From Ursus arctos (lineage: Eukaryota; Chordata; Mammalia; Carnivora; Ursidae): 64,000 nt of DNA. Both the position numbers and the translations under genes were made by a program. Below the pieces are notes generated by a model, which was not told the DNA's origin, did no database searches, and was given only the letters and a program-made list of their open reading frames with translations. The DNA lies in NCBI RefSeq assembly GCF_023065955.2, contig NW_026622819.1, positions 2,217,501 to 2,281,500 of the forward strand, read 5' to 3'. Below are positions 35,412 to 48,149 of this stretch, in pieces. How positions within the stretch are numbered: the stretch's first letter is position 1; the number at the start of each line of letters is the position of its first letter.

Positions 35412-38400
35412 TTTGGATGTTGTTTGCCACTGCCGTGTGGTCTAGCTCAACCTGGTTGAAACCACTGTTGAATTTGTTTAAGGTGACTTTTGCTATACAT
35501 ATGCTTTTCATTACTTTCTCATAGTTAAGTATGCCCACCTTTTCATTTATAACTTCTGGGCCTCCAATCTCGTCTGGAAAGATCTCTCGCATGCCAAATT
35601 AGACATGTTTATAGCCCTCATCCTTAGATCTAACCCAGATTTTAATTAATTAATCCAGTGCTACACCTGGACTTCTCCATGCCTGTATCCTACTGTTCCC
35701 CCACTACCCTGTTCAGAAGATCACTAGGATTGGTCTTTTTTAGTGGAAGACAGAGTTGATTAGATGTAATAAGCTTTTCACTTAGTAAAAGGGTCTAAAA
35801 GAATATGTCTAAGAAAAATACAGGGTCCCCAGTGACTCCACGATGGCCCAGCTCATGTCCGGTCTGCCTACTCCAAGTGCTAGATGTCCGTAATTGTGTT
35901 TTCTTATCTTCACCTCCTAAAATTCACCGTTTATTGTTCGCTTCTCAGAAAGGGCTTTCTAGCCACACAGCTTCATTAAGAAAGGTCATTCTTAGCAGGA
36001 AAGAAGCACTTTAGGAAATGTTTGTTACGCTACCTTGCTGTCAGGGGTATTGATAGGACATCAGGGTGCTTATCACTTCTGTGCCTCCCTCTCTCCCCAA
36101 GTCTGTCAAAAGGGTCAAGTGTATATTTAAAAATATATGTCACAATTATACAGCAGATCTTTCAAAGCTATAAAATAATCATAGTCTAGAGGTTAGCCTT
36201 TCCTATTCACCTTGTTATAAATGGCAGTGAGAGTGCGATCTCAGAGTCACTGGAGGAGGGGAAACCTGATGTATGCTGGAAGAGTGAAAAGCAGTAGTCC
36301 ATCCCGTGTTCATAAGTAAAAAACAACATTCCGTTCATAGAACTTGTGAGGATAAAAATGTGCTGAAGTGTGTTCTGATGGGACCAAAGTGGCTCATACT
36401 GTGGGACCTGTCACTGTTCTTATTTACACCCCAGTTTATAAAGGAGACTCTTCAACAGGATAAGAAACTAGGCTTGTCTGGATTCTGTTTGGCAAGAAGG
36501 AAGCTACGTGAAGGGGGTTTCTTAGTGGCTTTTAGAAACAGCATTTGATAACAAAGGGAATTTTGCGTTTAATTCTTACAAATATGCCTTCTTTAATTCG
36601 TCCTCTCGCCCCAGAAGCGAGGGTGTGCAGTGGCGTTTCCACTGAGAAGGAGACACTTTGGGGTGAAGTCGAATTATTCAGTTTATAGGGCTGTTTGCAA
36701 ATGTTGTGAAAACCTGTTCTCTTTGCTTCGCAGATAAGATGCAAAGCAACCCGCTTCAGGCCTCCAGAATTTGCACACATCGTTGAGGGAAGAAGGAACT
36801 TCCAAAAGACAGGAATAGTCAAGATTTGCTTTGTGCCTTTGGTCTCTGATGAGTTGTCTACGGCCTTGCAGGTCAATGAGGTCTGGAAGTGAAATTTCAG
36901 AACCAGAGTCTGTGAGAAAAGCCAAGTGGGGTCAGACCCTCCACCCCATCCAAGCTCCTCTTCCCACGGGCAGGACTTCCGTGGGGCCAGAGGTGACCAC
37001 CGACTTCCCAAATCAAACAACACAAGCGAGCCTTTCAAGGCTGGTTTTGTGGAAATCTAACCTCAACGTCCCTTGGTGTTCTGACTCTAAGCGACGGATT
37101 GCTCTGTGGACGTCTTTAGCTGAGCGGTATTTCTGGAGCAAGTGGGGTCAGCTTTCACAATCGTCTTTGACAGGTTAGGTGGCAGGAGAGATTACCCACT
37201 TTCGCGTTGGGTTTTGCCAGAAGTGAAGCTACGGCTGAGGGCTCAGGAGTCTGTCCTATTTTAGGAAACTCATGGCTTCCTCTGGTTATCAGTGCTCACG
37301 ACATCACACTCGGGTTATCTGGGAGAAGCCAGCTGGGGGCAGAGTGTGAAGTGAGGAAGTGCTGTCCCCAGATGTAGACAGCCCCGCGGGGCAGCAGCTA
37401 GTCACTTCCCGGGGTGGGTTTCCCGTCAGAGCAGGAAGAGGTAATTATGATAGCCTCGAGTGGGCAGGGACACAGTTTCCATCTGGTAAGAGCTGCCCAG
37501 GACGTGCGAATCCTTTGAAAGGCTATGAATTTCACAACACCTTCAAGGACACGCTTGCCACTGGGAGAGCCAATGTTGAGGGTTGACATCTTTGGAAGAC
37601 TTTGGATTCTTAAAAATTGGATAAGTCTGTTGAAATAAAATACTCTGTTTCCAAAAATACTGTGGAAGAGAACTTTTGCCCCAATTTGTAAAATCGTAGT
37701 TTATTGCTAAAACAGCCCAAGGGCACAAGTACAAATGAAATGACATTAATTAAAATACAGAAAAACAGCAGAAGGGATCGTTTTATAATGTAAGTTCAAA
37801 AGAACAGGAAAAAAAGTGGAAATAGGTGTCTTTCTAGCACTGGGGAGAACAAGTTTGGAAAGGTTGGGCTGTCATGCCCCCCGGCTCATTAGAATGAAGC
37901 CAGCACAGCACACGGGCCGTGGCCTCCCCTGAAAGCTATCCTGCCTCACTTTGTCAAAATGTCATTTAGGAGTTGAAAGCAGGTTTCGCTCACTGATCTC
38001 AAACGTCATAAGGAAGCAGACGGAACAGGTTTCCCTCTTGTCTCTGTGGCACCCACGTCAGAGTGGCTCCTGTCCTGTCGGTCAGCTCCGGAAGCCGCAT
38101 CAGACGACAACGTTGGCCACGTGGACACGATTCCAGTCTCTTTCCACCCCAGGTGTGCAGGACAGCGAGGAGTCCCCAGGACCATGCTCTGTCCCGTGGC
38201 CTCTGGTTCCGCATCAGTGCGAGGTTCCAGGTGATCTCCTGATTGAGGGGAGTATCAGTGAGTGCCGGGCAGTGACGATGCCCTTGAGAGGAGCACCTCA
38301 ATGGCCTTTGCATGGGGGGGGAAGGGTGGCCTCATGGGGAGGCTGGCAGAGGGGAAGAAGAAGGCTAAGCAAAACCTGTCCATGGAGGAAATCCCTACAT

Positions 38401-39022
38401 GGCAGAGCTATTGGAGAGGACAGCAGACCACAGAAAGAGACGCAGAGCACTGTGTGGTAGGATGGTGACCCCCTGGGGTCATGAGACATGGACAGAGCAG
38501 GGTTCTGGCAGCCCCCAACCCACCCTGCAGCCCTGCCCAGCTCCTGTGGGGGAGGACACCCTGGTCTGTGCTTCTATCGGAAATGCCTGGTGCTCCAGTG
38601 CTGGTGAACAGCATCAAGAGGGGCATGCGGTCTGCTTAGAAGGCATTTCTGGAGCCGTTTCGGGCTCCTGTTTCCCTGCATGGGTCTCCAGGGAGAGAGC
38701 AGAGAAGGGGAACCCCTCCCGCCTCGTGCTTGGCTCAGAGACACCAACACCTTCACTCCTGCATTCTTCTCCTGCTCCCACTGTGGCCCTAGTCGGCATC
38801 CAAAGACAGGAGTCTTTCCCGCCAGGATTGACTCTAAGCATGGTCTCACCCACCGCCCCGGGTGAGGGGGCTCGGGGGGCAGAGAGAGAAGTCACATAGA
38901 GAAACAGTCTTCTGTTGACAAGCTCCTTATTCCTCCCCCTGAAATCACTCTTCTCTGCAGCCACATCCCAGTGTATCTGAGACCCCCATGGTGGGTCCCC
39001 TCTGAGGGCTGTGGAAGCCAGC

Positions 39023-39025
39023 TGT

Positions 39026-39079
<54 letters not shown>
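39023..39079 (+). repeat. Compound (TG)n(AG)n microsatellite
   Basis: A pure TG run of about 28 bases is followed directly by a pure AG run of about 28 bases. Both blocks are uninterrupted, so the locus should be polymorphic. Confidence 0.95.
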
Positions 39080-39081
<2 letters not shown>

Positions 39082-39779
39082 GCAGGCACACATGCATGGA
39101 GGGAGGTGGTAAGTAGGAAAGCAAAAGTTAGAACTAGCTGCCAGGACGGAGATTCAGTACAATGCTCAGGACTCAGTTTGAGGACTTTCATAACAAATCA
39201 AGAAGAAAATGAGAGAGCAGTAAAGGAAAGATGATGTCTATCTGGAGACACTGTCAGCGAAGTCTAACTGCAAGTTATACACACAGATATAGGGTATTGC
39301 AATCACTGCTTTTGTTTGTGTTTGTTTAATCTCTTGACAATTCCCACTTGTTACGCTCATACAAAAGAAACGGGCCACCCCAAACTGAGGGAGCTGCTCC
39401 CCCTCTCAAGTAACCAGGGGGTCCAGGGCTGGGCTGCAAGGGCACAGCCGGCGTGTCTCCCCCTTGAGAGGTCGCTGTTGAAAGCTGACCAGTGGGAGGG
39501 TGACCCCTGCCCGGAGAAAGGCTTCCTCCAAGGCTGGGCCCAGCCTCCTCCCCGGAGACCCCTCCCCAGCGAGGCACTACGGCTGGCCTTCAGCCTCAGG
39601 TATGAGCACGTCCATCACGTCACGGGACCGACCACCAGTGTGCATCTCACTTGTGAACTCACGTGGAGTTGGGGACACTGAGGAGAACAGATGTCTCAGA
39701 GCAGAGAGGGGAGCCCCGCACAGAACCCCGGGGCCAGCTCTCCTCGGTCCAGCTCCACGGTTGGTGGGGACTTGTCTTC

Positions 39780-39832
39780 CCCACGCTCCTCCCCGTCCCT
39801 GTCCCCATCCCCGTCCCTGTCTCTGTTTTACT
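39780..39832 (+). repeat. Degenerate CCGTCC/CTGTCC hexamer repeat
   Basis: Units of ccgtccctgtccc type repeat several times with small changes in a pyrimidine-rich stretch. This makes overlapping Pro/Ser-rich or Thr/Gly-rich chance frames on both strands. Confidence 0.6.
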
Positions 39833-42800
39833 TACTGTTCCAGATTGCGTCCGTATCTGTGACCCTACTCGCCATACCCACACCCATGGCCCTGCGTCCG
39901 TCTCCAGACCCGCACCTGCTCCACACGCGGACCTCCGTCTACAGCCGTCACTGTCATTTGGGGAAAAGAGCAGAGTAAACACAGCCTGCTCCTCTCACAT
40001 CCGGGTTAGCATTGACTGGTTCCGTGCTTCGCATAATGGGAATAATATTGCCTTATACTTTCAACCTTTGTTTTTTTTTTTTTTTCATTTGAGTTTATAC
40101 CATACAAGGATTTTCCAACATCATGAAATATCACTGCTTGCAAAGCCTTGTTCACATAACTCTACCAAAACACGCGAAAGCACTCTGCCGTGGTGGGACA
40201 TCGCAGACGGGCCGTGAGACGGAGCACTGTACGAACACCTTTGCGCAAGAAGGCTTTCTGGACTTAGAGTCCGGGGTTCCAGCCTACGCTTGACGTATTC
40301 AGTCGAGACACACAAATGGCCTAAGCCTCTAGGACAAATTTCTCCCGGGAGGTTCTCCCGTGTGCGTGCCGCCGGCCTCTGCTGCCGGGCGCTGTGTCTA
40401 TCCTGGACGTGCTCCATTATTTCACTCGAATTTGATGCCCCTGGGGAAGTCACAGAAGTCATAAAGATTTTCACAGAAACTGTTGACTTCAGGTGTGTCC
40501 AATAGCCCACGAACAACAGAAAATCCCTATAACAATGTCCTTCAGTACAGGTTTCTCTTTAGGCTCAACTGGGAACTACCCTATTCCTCCCAAGTGATTG
40601 ATACTTTAATAACAATGCTGCTGTCGCATTGAATTAACCTTGGGTGACCTAGCTCTAAATGGATCATTCTGCATTTTCGGCTGTTTTTCTTCTGTTCAAT
40701 CCTTAAAATAACTCATTCAAATTTTGAGGGCTGTTGATTGCATAAAGTCGGCAAAGCCCAGGTACGAAGAGCCTCTGGTTAAAGACACAGTATTAAACTG
40801 GTTGCCGCAATGGGCGATGCTGAGCTCCACGTCAGAGGTGGGACAGGTCCCTCCAGAGCCCACAGGGCTGATTGCTGGCACGCAGGCCTCCAAGGCTTAG
40901 CCCTGGGCAGGAGGTAGGAGGGACTCCCCCACGGGCAGTCCACAGACAGTTTACCAGAACTTTCCAGAGACAGGAAAACTGCCCCACGGCCCCTGCCCAG
41001 GAGACCAGGTGCCAGATCTTGTAACAAATTCTCGTGGAGAAGCCCAGTATGGAGGAAGGCAGTGGAAGGCCATGAAGACAGGTTTCCATCATTCCGCTCT
41101 CTGGGCCTAACTAATGCAGGAACCTGGGGAAGCCACAGGTGGACCACCCGAGAGCCAGGCCCTCACTCTTGAGTGTGGTGCCGCGACAACCCAGCAACCT
41201 ACCCGGTGCCTGTGGCCCGCAATCCCAGAGCGCCCCGGTGCGTGGCGGGACAGCCTCCCGGCTGCCTGCGGGCCGGCAGCACCCAAGGACAGGGCACCAT
41301 CCCCAGTGCCCACTCCCTGCTGGCCCTTCTGTCCTCCCACGGATGAGGTCAGCTTATCCGCCGCTCCGCAGGCCCCATCCTGCTGCCACACAGTCTCCAG
41401 CACGTCTGTGAGCCTTTCTCTTTTCCTTGGGAAGCAGGGACCTGGGGCATCTCAAACGCCCTCCCTCCAGTGCTGGAGTAAGGCACTCACTGGAGAAGCA
41501 GTCGGCGGCCGGGCTCCCGCGGGCCTGGCGGTCCCCCAAGAGCAAACTGCTGGTCCCAGGGCTTCTCTGTTTCCCGTACACGCCTGTGCTCCCTGCCTGA
41601 CCTTTAGCCTTGAGTGAGACTACTTCCTCTCCATTTAGGAGCACGTGGGGAGACGGCCAATTACAGGGAGCGTTTGGGATTGATAAAATGCGACGGAGTG
41701 AACAAAATGAGAAATAAGGTCCATGTGGGCCACGAGGCCAGTGGTCGTGGAAGGAGGAGCCCAGAGCCCTGCACAGCCTGTGCCTTTAGACCCAGCTGCT
41801 CACAGCTGTTACCCCCCAGTGAGATGTGACTCCTGCCTGGAGGGGGTGAGTCCCCACGCCCCCACCCAGCGTGATGGGAGAGAGTGGCCTCACGTTGGGT
41901 GCCGCATCTCTGGGGGGCCCTTCCTCTGCCCCATGCAGGAGGTCAGTCCCGCTGGGACCTCCTTCTTTTTCCATGGCGAAGCCCCGAGAAGGGTGGACCG
42001 CCCCTGGGGCTGGGGGGACGCAGGGGACCTGCACGGGAACTTGGTGCCGCTGGCCCTCTGCTCTCACCTGCCCTCCCTGCCCCTCCCACCTGCCCTCCCT
42101 GCATCACTGAGAACTCCATGCTCTCTTATAACGGAGCTCCAATAGGGTTTGTTTTGCATAACTGTATCTTTTTTAAAATTTTGGACTAATACTCAAGCAT
42201 TTTCATGAGGGGAATGCATAAAAATCAGGCACCGTGTTTCTGAAACCTTGGAAGACAAAGACACACTTAGCAGCTGATGTAAGGGAACATTTGCCAGAAA
42301 CCCGAGAGCTGAATATTGTGTTTAGTTAGGGGACCCTGGTTTGATTTTACTCGTAACGCTTCTTATGAGAGCAGAAACCATACAAACCGGGCTTCCATCT
42401 CAGCATGCTGATTTTTGTTGTTTTGTAGGTGAGCTGAATGCAAGTTGGCCATGCTGCACGCCCGCGGACTCCTGGCTTCCTTCCCTCCCAGCTCCCAGAG
42501 GCCAGCGGGTCCTCCCGCTCCCGGCTCACGGTCTCCCTGGTGCCTGCTCTGGGGCTCTACACCATGGCCTCCTGGATTCCGCTGCAGCCCCTGCTTCCCC
42601 CTCTCCCCGAGCCCAGGCCGAGCCCCCTCCTTGGGATCCCGATTCCCCTGCCGCACCTGCCCGGCTCCTGGAACAGGCAGCTTGCATAGCCATGGGCTGC
42701 GGTGCCCCTGCAGCGGGGGGCCAGGCCTCACCTGCAAGAAACACGATAAACCTCAGAGGAACAGCTAACGTGTGCTTGTCAAAGGAGACCTTTATCATTG

Positions 42801-43369
42801 ACCATCTTAACTTATTTTCTCTGGAATCACTCAGTTTAATACTTGCGGTATTTATGTGGGGATCCTCCAAATATATTCACCTATCCTGATGTGACTTGCC
42901 TGGAATTTCTTTCAAATTAAGTATTTATGAAGCATAAAGACCATATATTACACGTTGTCAAGGTCTTTATTCCTGCTACACTCACAGGTGATAGGCTCCA
43001 GGGCTGTTTTATTTTCAGACGAAACCAAGTCAGATTTGCTGGACTAGGTGCCAGTTGCATTGGCCTCGTGGAAAAGGTACATCCTGTTTTGACAAGTCTA
43101 CCGTGATAGCACATTAAGAGGTGTGTGTTCAAATATTCATTTCTATACATTCAGAATAAACATATTCCATAAAATAAAAAACATACTTAAGAAGGTGTGG
43201 AAGGAAAATGCAGGTTAATTACCACGTACATGGTTAGTAGGCAATTCTCATTCATCTTCAGATTATGTTAACAATGAATCAAAGTCACTGTAAGGCACGG
43301 TCACCAGTCCTATAGTAAATCTAATAAAAATTATTAAACACACAAAGTCAAAATATATACTTCTCGTCT

Positions 43370-43600
43370 CGAGCAGTCTGATCGACGAGCGCGCACGCCG
43401 AGCTCCGTGGGGCACTGCGGACTGGTGCTCGCGGTGCCGGGCTCCCTGGCATCTGGTCGAGGGCAGCAGTTCCTGCGTCGGATCTGAGTGTGAAGGGTGG
43501 AAATCCTCCCAGACGGAGCCTGACTAGTACCGTTTCTCTCACAATTCGCGCTGTCATTATCGAGCCGCACCTCCAGGCTCACGTTTGGGGACGGCTCCAC
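43370..43600. promoter_or_regulatory. CpG-island-like patch
   Basis: Hand count gives about 24 CpG in about 230 bases at around 60% GC, an observed/expected ratio near or above 1. It rises sharply from AT-rich sequence on the left. A 139-codon minus-strand frame (43334-43753) crosses it but has no recognisable domain. No TATA box is seen. Possible readings are an orphan island, an unannotated ncRNA promoter, or a chance GC patch. Confidence 0.5.
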
Positions 43601-45020
43601 GGTCACCTGCCTGCTTGCAGGATCTGGAACTGGGTGTCTGACCAGGGCGGGTCCTGCTTTGCGTTGCCCCCACCCCCCAGCATGAGCACAAAGGTGCAGC
43701 TGTGGAAGTTGTCTCCGTGGGTAGTCGGCGGTGAAACGGGGTAAGGACCCCACCGCTGTCCACCCAAAGGCAGGAAGGAAAGATAGACGGAAAGTTGAGC
43801 TTTGAAATTGGGAACTTGGGTGATTGCCCAGCGCTGAAAGCTAACTTCACTTTCTTAAGGTCCATTTGGTGATGTTGAGTGATGTGCAGGGGAGGGCACA
43901 TCTGTCTGCCTCCCTCTGTCTCTGGCTCTTCCCCCAACCCCACCGTCTCTCCTACAATAGATAGAGATGAGGGGGTGACCTGCCTATACCCACAGACAGC
44001 CTGGGCCCTCTCTCTGGGGCTTTGAGGGGTGCAGAGTGGTTCAGTACCTGCTCTGGACCTACTTCGCTTGCGTCAAATCACGGTTTCAGAATTCTGGAGG
44101 AAACTGATAAAATATTATGAAATGCATAATACCTTATTTTATATCATATAAAGTGAATTTGTAAGTTTTGTTTTGTTTTTGCTTTTTTAAGTCAAATAGG
44201 CTCTTCTCCTTTTTACTATCTGTGATTTTTCTGCATGCCACTCCCTGGGCACTGGCATGTGAGGAGAGCCCAGGCCTTCTGCAGGGGGAGGGGCGAAGGC
44301 CGCACTCGGCCACCGGCATCCCTGTCCTCCCTGTTGTCCCTGTCGATGTGGAATGGGCCCTGGGTTGTAGTCACACGGCTCCTACGTTGCTGCTGCTGGT
44401 CCCACAGACTGTCCTCTGTGGGAAAGGTCTACCAGGGACAGTGTGGCTGGGCCTCCTGCCCTCCAGCCAGGGTACAGGGATGCCTGCCACCAGCAGGTGA
44501 CAGTTCATTTGCAAAGCAAGGAGACAACCCATTGCTACTTCCTAACAGAGCTCCAGTCCCTGACGTGCTTCAAACCCCCGCTCTCTCTGCTCACCACGCA
44601 TGCCTGAGAAGTCGCATACGGGAAAGGGATCCACTGTCTTTATGACCTCTGGACTTCATATTTAGGGGGTAAAGGTCATAAATTCTGTTGCCCAAGCGCA
44701 GGCACTGAAGGCGCAGCTGGGCACGCACTGGGCCCCCGCCCTCGGCAGGCACGGGAGGGGCTCACAGCCCTGGGAGAGGACTGTGCGGATGGAGAGGGCC
44801 AGTCTCCGGGAGCGTGGAAGCCTTCCCAGGGGATGCTGGCTCTCTAGAAAAGAACCTTCCAGAATCCTAGGCCCCTGGTAGCTCGCTGAGCTGAGCCAGG
44901 TCACCTGGCAGCTCGTTAACACGGCTGCTGTGGAAACATGACGTGCTTCTCAAAGGGGGGCCAGGGGGTTACTGTTTAAGGAAGGCCTAATAACAGCTGA
45001 CTTTTCCTTAATGCCACACA

Positions 45021-45184
45021 TTTTTTTAAAGATTTATTTACTTGAGAGAGAGATTACAGGGGGAGAGGGAGAAGCAGACTTGCCACTGAGGGGAGAGCCG
45101 GACTCAGGACTCAATCCCAGGACCCTCAGATCATGACCTGAGCCAAAGGCAGATGCCTAACCCACTGAGCCCCGCAGGTGCCCT
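45021..45184 (-). mobile_element. Carnivore SINE, reversed, diverged
   Basis: The T-rich end with aaagatttatttacttgag, a short GA-rich body, tcaatcccaggaccctc, the segment catgacctgagccaaaggca and the head ending gagccccgcaggtgccc are all present but mutated. The body carries a deletion relative to the 16.2-kb copy. Flanking duplications are not clear. It is an older copy. Confidence 0.93.
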
Positions 45185-48149
45185 AACACAACAAATTTGT
45201 AAAGCCTGGATCCTGTTGGGCAGGTAGCTGAGAATGACTAGTCAGGAGGTGCTGCATGGTAGGGGTAATGACCGAGCGGAGTGAGCGGATACCCTGGAGC
45301 TCCTGGGGGCCGCTCCTTCAGAGGGGGTAGGGGAAGCCCAGGCCCCGGCCCCAACCCCAGCCAGTCGGCCCATGAGGGGCCCCAGTCTGAAAGGGCCAGG
45401 CCTCTGGGAGGTGTCTGGACCAGGGGAGAGAAAGAGCAGCCGTGGCCTGGTGACAGGCAGTCTGACTCATCATTTTGCCCAGCTCCCTTTGCACTGTGCT
45501 TTGAAGGGGAGTTTTCACCAACTTTTATAAAAGTTTAAACTGGGGACAGAACAAACTCAAGCCAGTGTGGACAGAAGGGAGCCTGAACTGCTAGAGAAGC
45601 AAGTTTCCACCAGGCGGGCCCCAGCGTCCCACACCCCCCTGCTGTCCAGGCCCTTCCACAATGCCAGTAAACACGCATTTACGGGACGGGTGGGTGGCCT
45701 GGCCATTGCTGGCTCCCCCCAAGGCTGGAAGACTGCTTCTGCAAATTCACCTGCTATCGCACTAGGAATATTGACTCCATACTAAGCTAATGCCCCCCAG
45801 ATATTCCCCAGTTGTTTTCACAGCTACAACCGAGAGGCTTCCCCGGCGTTAATGCATGAAAGTGCTTGTTCTATTCTGAGTATCCTTACTGAGATTATTG
45901 CATTCATCACTGTGGCTGTCGACAGCTTCTTTAAGGTTCCCAGGAGGATTCTGAGCCCAGGCTGTCAGGAAGCAGAGATGCTGGCCTTCCCTCTCTTCCC
46001 TGAAAGTCCTTCCTTCTGACCCTGAGCTTCCTGCACAGGGCCGGCGGCCTGCTCCCGTCTCATCGCTAAGAGGCCTGAGCGGTCCACTCCTCACCTTCCT
46101 GCAGGGCCAGCAAGTCCTCGCCAGGAGATGGGCCCCGCGGTCGTAGGGACAATCAGGGGCTCCCTTGATGCCCCAGCCCCCCCAAGCCCTGGCAATCCTA
46201 CACGTAAGCCCGTTGTCAGACGGACAAGGAGGTGAGGAAGAGAAACCCAGCCCTGCCCAGCTCCACTGAGGGGATATTTCTGGCTGGAGGCAGGACTAGG
46301 GGTCCCTGAGCGTTGCCACCCACGCTGTCCTGTGACCTTAACTGACCGGTCAGGCTGAAGGTCACCACATAGAAGGCTTCTGCCATGTGAATATGCTTGC
46401 TTCTCTCGAAATTATCGTCCCAAAAATATGCTTTTGAAATGACACTTATGTTCTGTTTGGGGAAAGGCAGGTTTTGGCTTGCTTCCTGGACAAGGCCCTG
46501 CTATCAGCTCTTTGAGGAAAGAGTGTCATTTTGGGGAGAGGGGCCACCGCAGCCGTCCACCCTGAGGTGGGCTCTGGCCCAATCCCCTCCCTGGGGCAGG
46601 GCCCTGAGCTGTTCCCAGGGGAGACCTTGGGGGCTCACTGAGCAGGCCTAGGGTGCTGGCCGGAGGGAGAATGTTCTGGAAAGTGCCCTAATGTTAGACC
46701 CTGAGGGATATGCGACAATGCTGAAGCCGCTTCTGAAGGAGCAAACGATTTTGCAGAGCTGTGCCTGGCCCTGACCTAAGGCCGTGCCCAGCCCGGCAGA
46801 CATCACTGCCCCTGCCGCATACCTTCCACTCAGAGCTGACCAGCCTCCTGCCAGCACAGGGCCCCGCAAGTCGGCGGGGGGCTGTCAGGGCTGCCTGGCC
46901 GGCTCCACTCACAGGTCACCCCCCTCCTGCTTGGCCTGCTGGGGGAGAAGGTCTGGGGTCTCAGCCTGGACCCCAGACCCCACCTGGACGAGTCAGTGAG
47001 GGGGCCATGAGCAGGCACGCAGGCTGCAGGGCCCTTTGGCAGGAACCTGGCTCCCTAGCTCAGCCCGCAGTCCAGGCTCAGACCCACCTGTGCCTGTCTC
47101 TGTGCCCGGCAGCGTCCAAGGGCCGCCCCTGTGGCACCCGGCCACCCTGCCCAAGCCCACGGTCTCCCACGCATGGTCCACGGCCTGTGCCCAGCCTGGT
47201 GGAGGATGGGCCAGAACCACCTGGCTCTAGGGAAGTGGGGTCTCCGGTGCGGGCAGGTGGAGGGGCTGCACACCTGGCCAATGCCCACTCTCTGGCACCA
47301 GCCCCCTCCAGTGCCAACCCCCCCAGAAACCCATTCCCACTCTCCCACTGGGGATACTTCTGCGTCTGGAAACTCCTGGGTGTTGCGGGGGCAATGGTGC
47401 TCTGTCCCCTCCTCTCCCACTCTGCCGCCCCCATTTCCATGTGGAAGAGTAAGGGGCAAGCTCAGAGAAGGATCCGGAAGTGTCTGGGACCATGGGAAGC
47501 CGTGTCTGGGCACCAGGCCTAGTGAAGACAGAGGAGGGGTGGTGGGAGAGATGCCCCGAGGAGTGCAGTGGCCACACCACACATTGCACTTGCAGGGACA
47601 GGAGGGAGAGGGGCACGGGGCCAAGTTCCAGGGAGGCGGGGGGGGGGGGGCAGGCAGCGATGGAAAGGGGTTTGGAGAAGTACCTGTCCTGCTGCTTCTC
47701 TGTTAGCAGATGCTCCAGGAGGGCATGCACTGAGCGTCCGCGCTCCTGGAGCATCACGTCCACACTGGACGCTGTGAGACCACGCATGGGGCACAACCCA
47801 GCAGCCCCACTCCCGCACCGGGGCGGGAGGGGCCCCAACACTGACCAGCCACTGAGTCGCTGCTCGGCCCAAAGGAGAGTAATTCCATGAGACACTTAAA
47901 ATGTCAGAAAGGAAGAAAGCAGAGAGACCAGTGGAGAGTAGAGGCCCACGGGCCCCTCGTGGTTGGCGGATTGTTCCTGACGCGAGCCAGCAGTGAGCAG
48001 CAGTGTGGCCCAGGGTCTCAGCCCAGGCCGGCAGCCTGGTGCGGCGGCCCAGGTACTATTTTCACGTGTGCATGTGTGTTGTGGCCAATGCGTGTGCCTC
48101 TGGGATGAGCCAAAGGCAGATGGCAAAGGCGATTGATGCAGAATCGGGC
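45185..48149. other. GC-rich, gene-free sequence with dense chance ORFs
   Basis: The stretch 46.5-47.9 kb is strongly GC-rich and stop-poor, so several frames stay open on both strands at once: 46761-47522 plus (253 codons), 47055-47624 minus (189), 47131-47706 plus (191), 47227-47895 minus (222). All are Pro/Gly/Ser/Arg-rich and none shows a domain or a splice-bounded exon. A poly-G run (about 47637-47650) and a strong hairpin (47709-47755) lie here. Confidence 0.55.
47709..47755. other. Perfect 13-bp inverted repeat (hairpin)
   Basis: The arm gatgctccaggag at 47709-47721 is repeated as its exact reverse complement ctcctggagcatc at 47743-47755, leaving a 21-base loop. The stem has no mismatch and is 8/13 G or C. 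Pairing does not extend beyond either end. A canonical microRNA precursor needs a longer stem (about 30 pairs), so that reading is weak. Confidence 0.8.

Larger units (their letters stand above)
34730..35462 (+). mobile_element. Ancient LTR-like element, copy 2, split by two SINEs
   Basis: With the two SINEs taken out, the flanks form one element: a gtttggccaaagaaatttga segment near 35.0 kb, gaaagtgagaaataaac near 35.17 kb, then aaccactgag interrupted by the second SINE and resuming as gatttggatgttgtttgcc and ctagctcaacctg. This is the family seen at 32.05-32.47 kb, in the same orientation but well diverged. The two SINEs inserted later and date the order of events. Confidence 0.6.
35463..45020. 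other. Gene-free, mostly unique sequence
   Basis: No supported gene and no clear SINE, L1 or LTR over 9.5 kb. It holds a GT/GA microsatellite near 39.05 kb, a T run near 40.07 kb, GC-rich stretches at 38.0-38.9, 39.4-40.0 and 40.8-42.7 kb, and a CpG-island-like patch near 43.45 kb. Frames of 120-182 codons in the GC-rich stretches lack domains and overlap antisense frames. Confidence 0.55.

Noticed and set aside
40245..40345. Possible MIR remnant
   Set aside because: Only scattered short matches (tctggacttagagtccgggg, taagcctctagga); too weak to list.
46761..47522. 253-codon plus-strand ORF, the longest in the window
   Set aside because: GC-rich, Pro/Gly/Ser-rich, no domain, open antisense frames over the same DNA, no exon boundaries.
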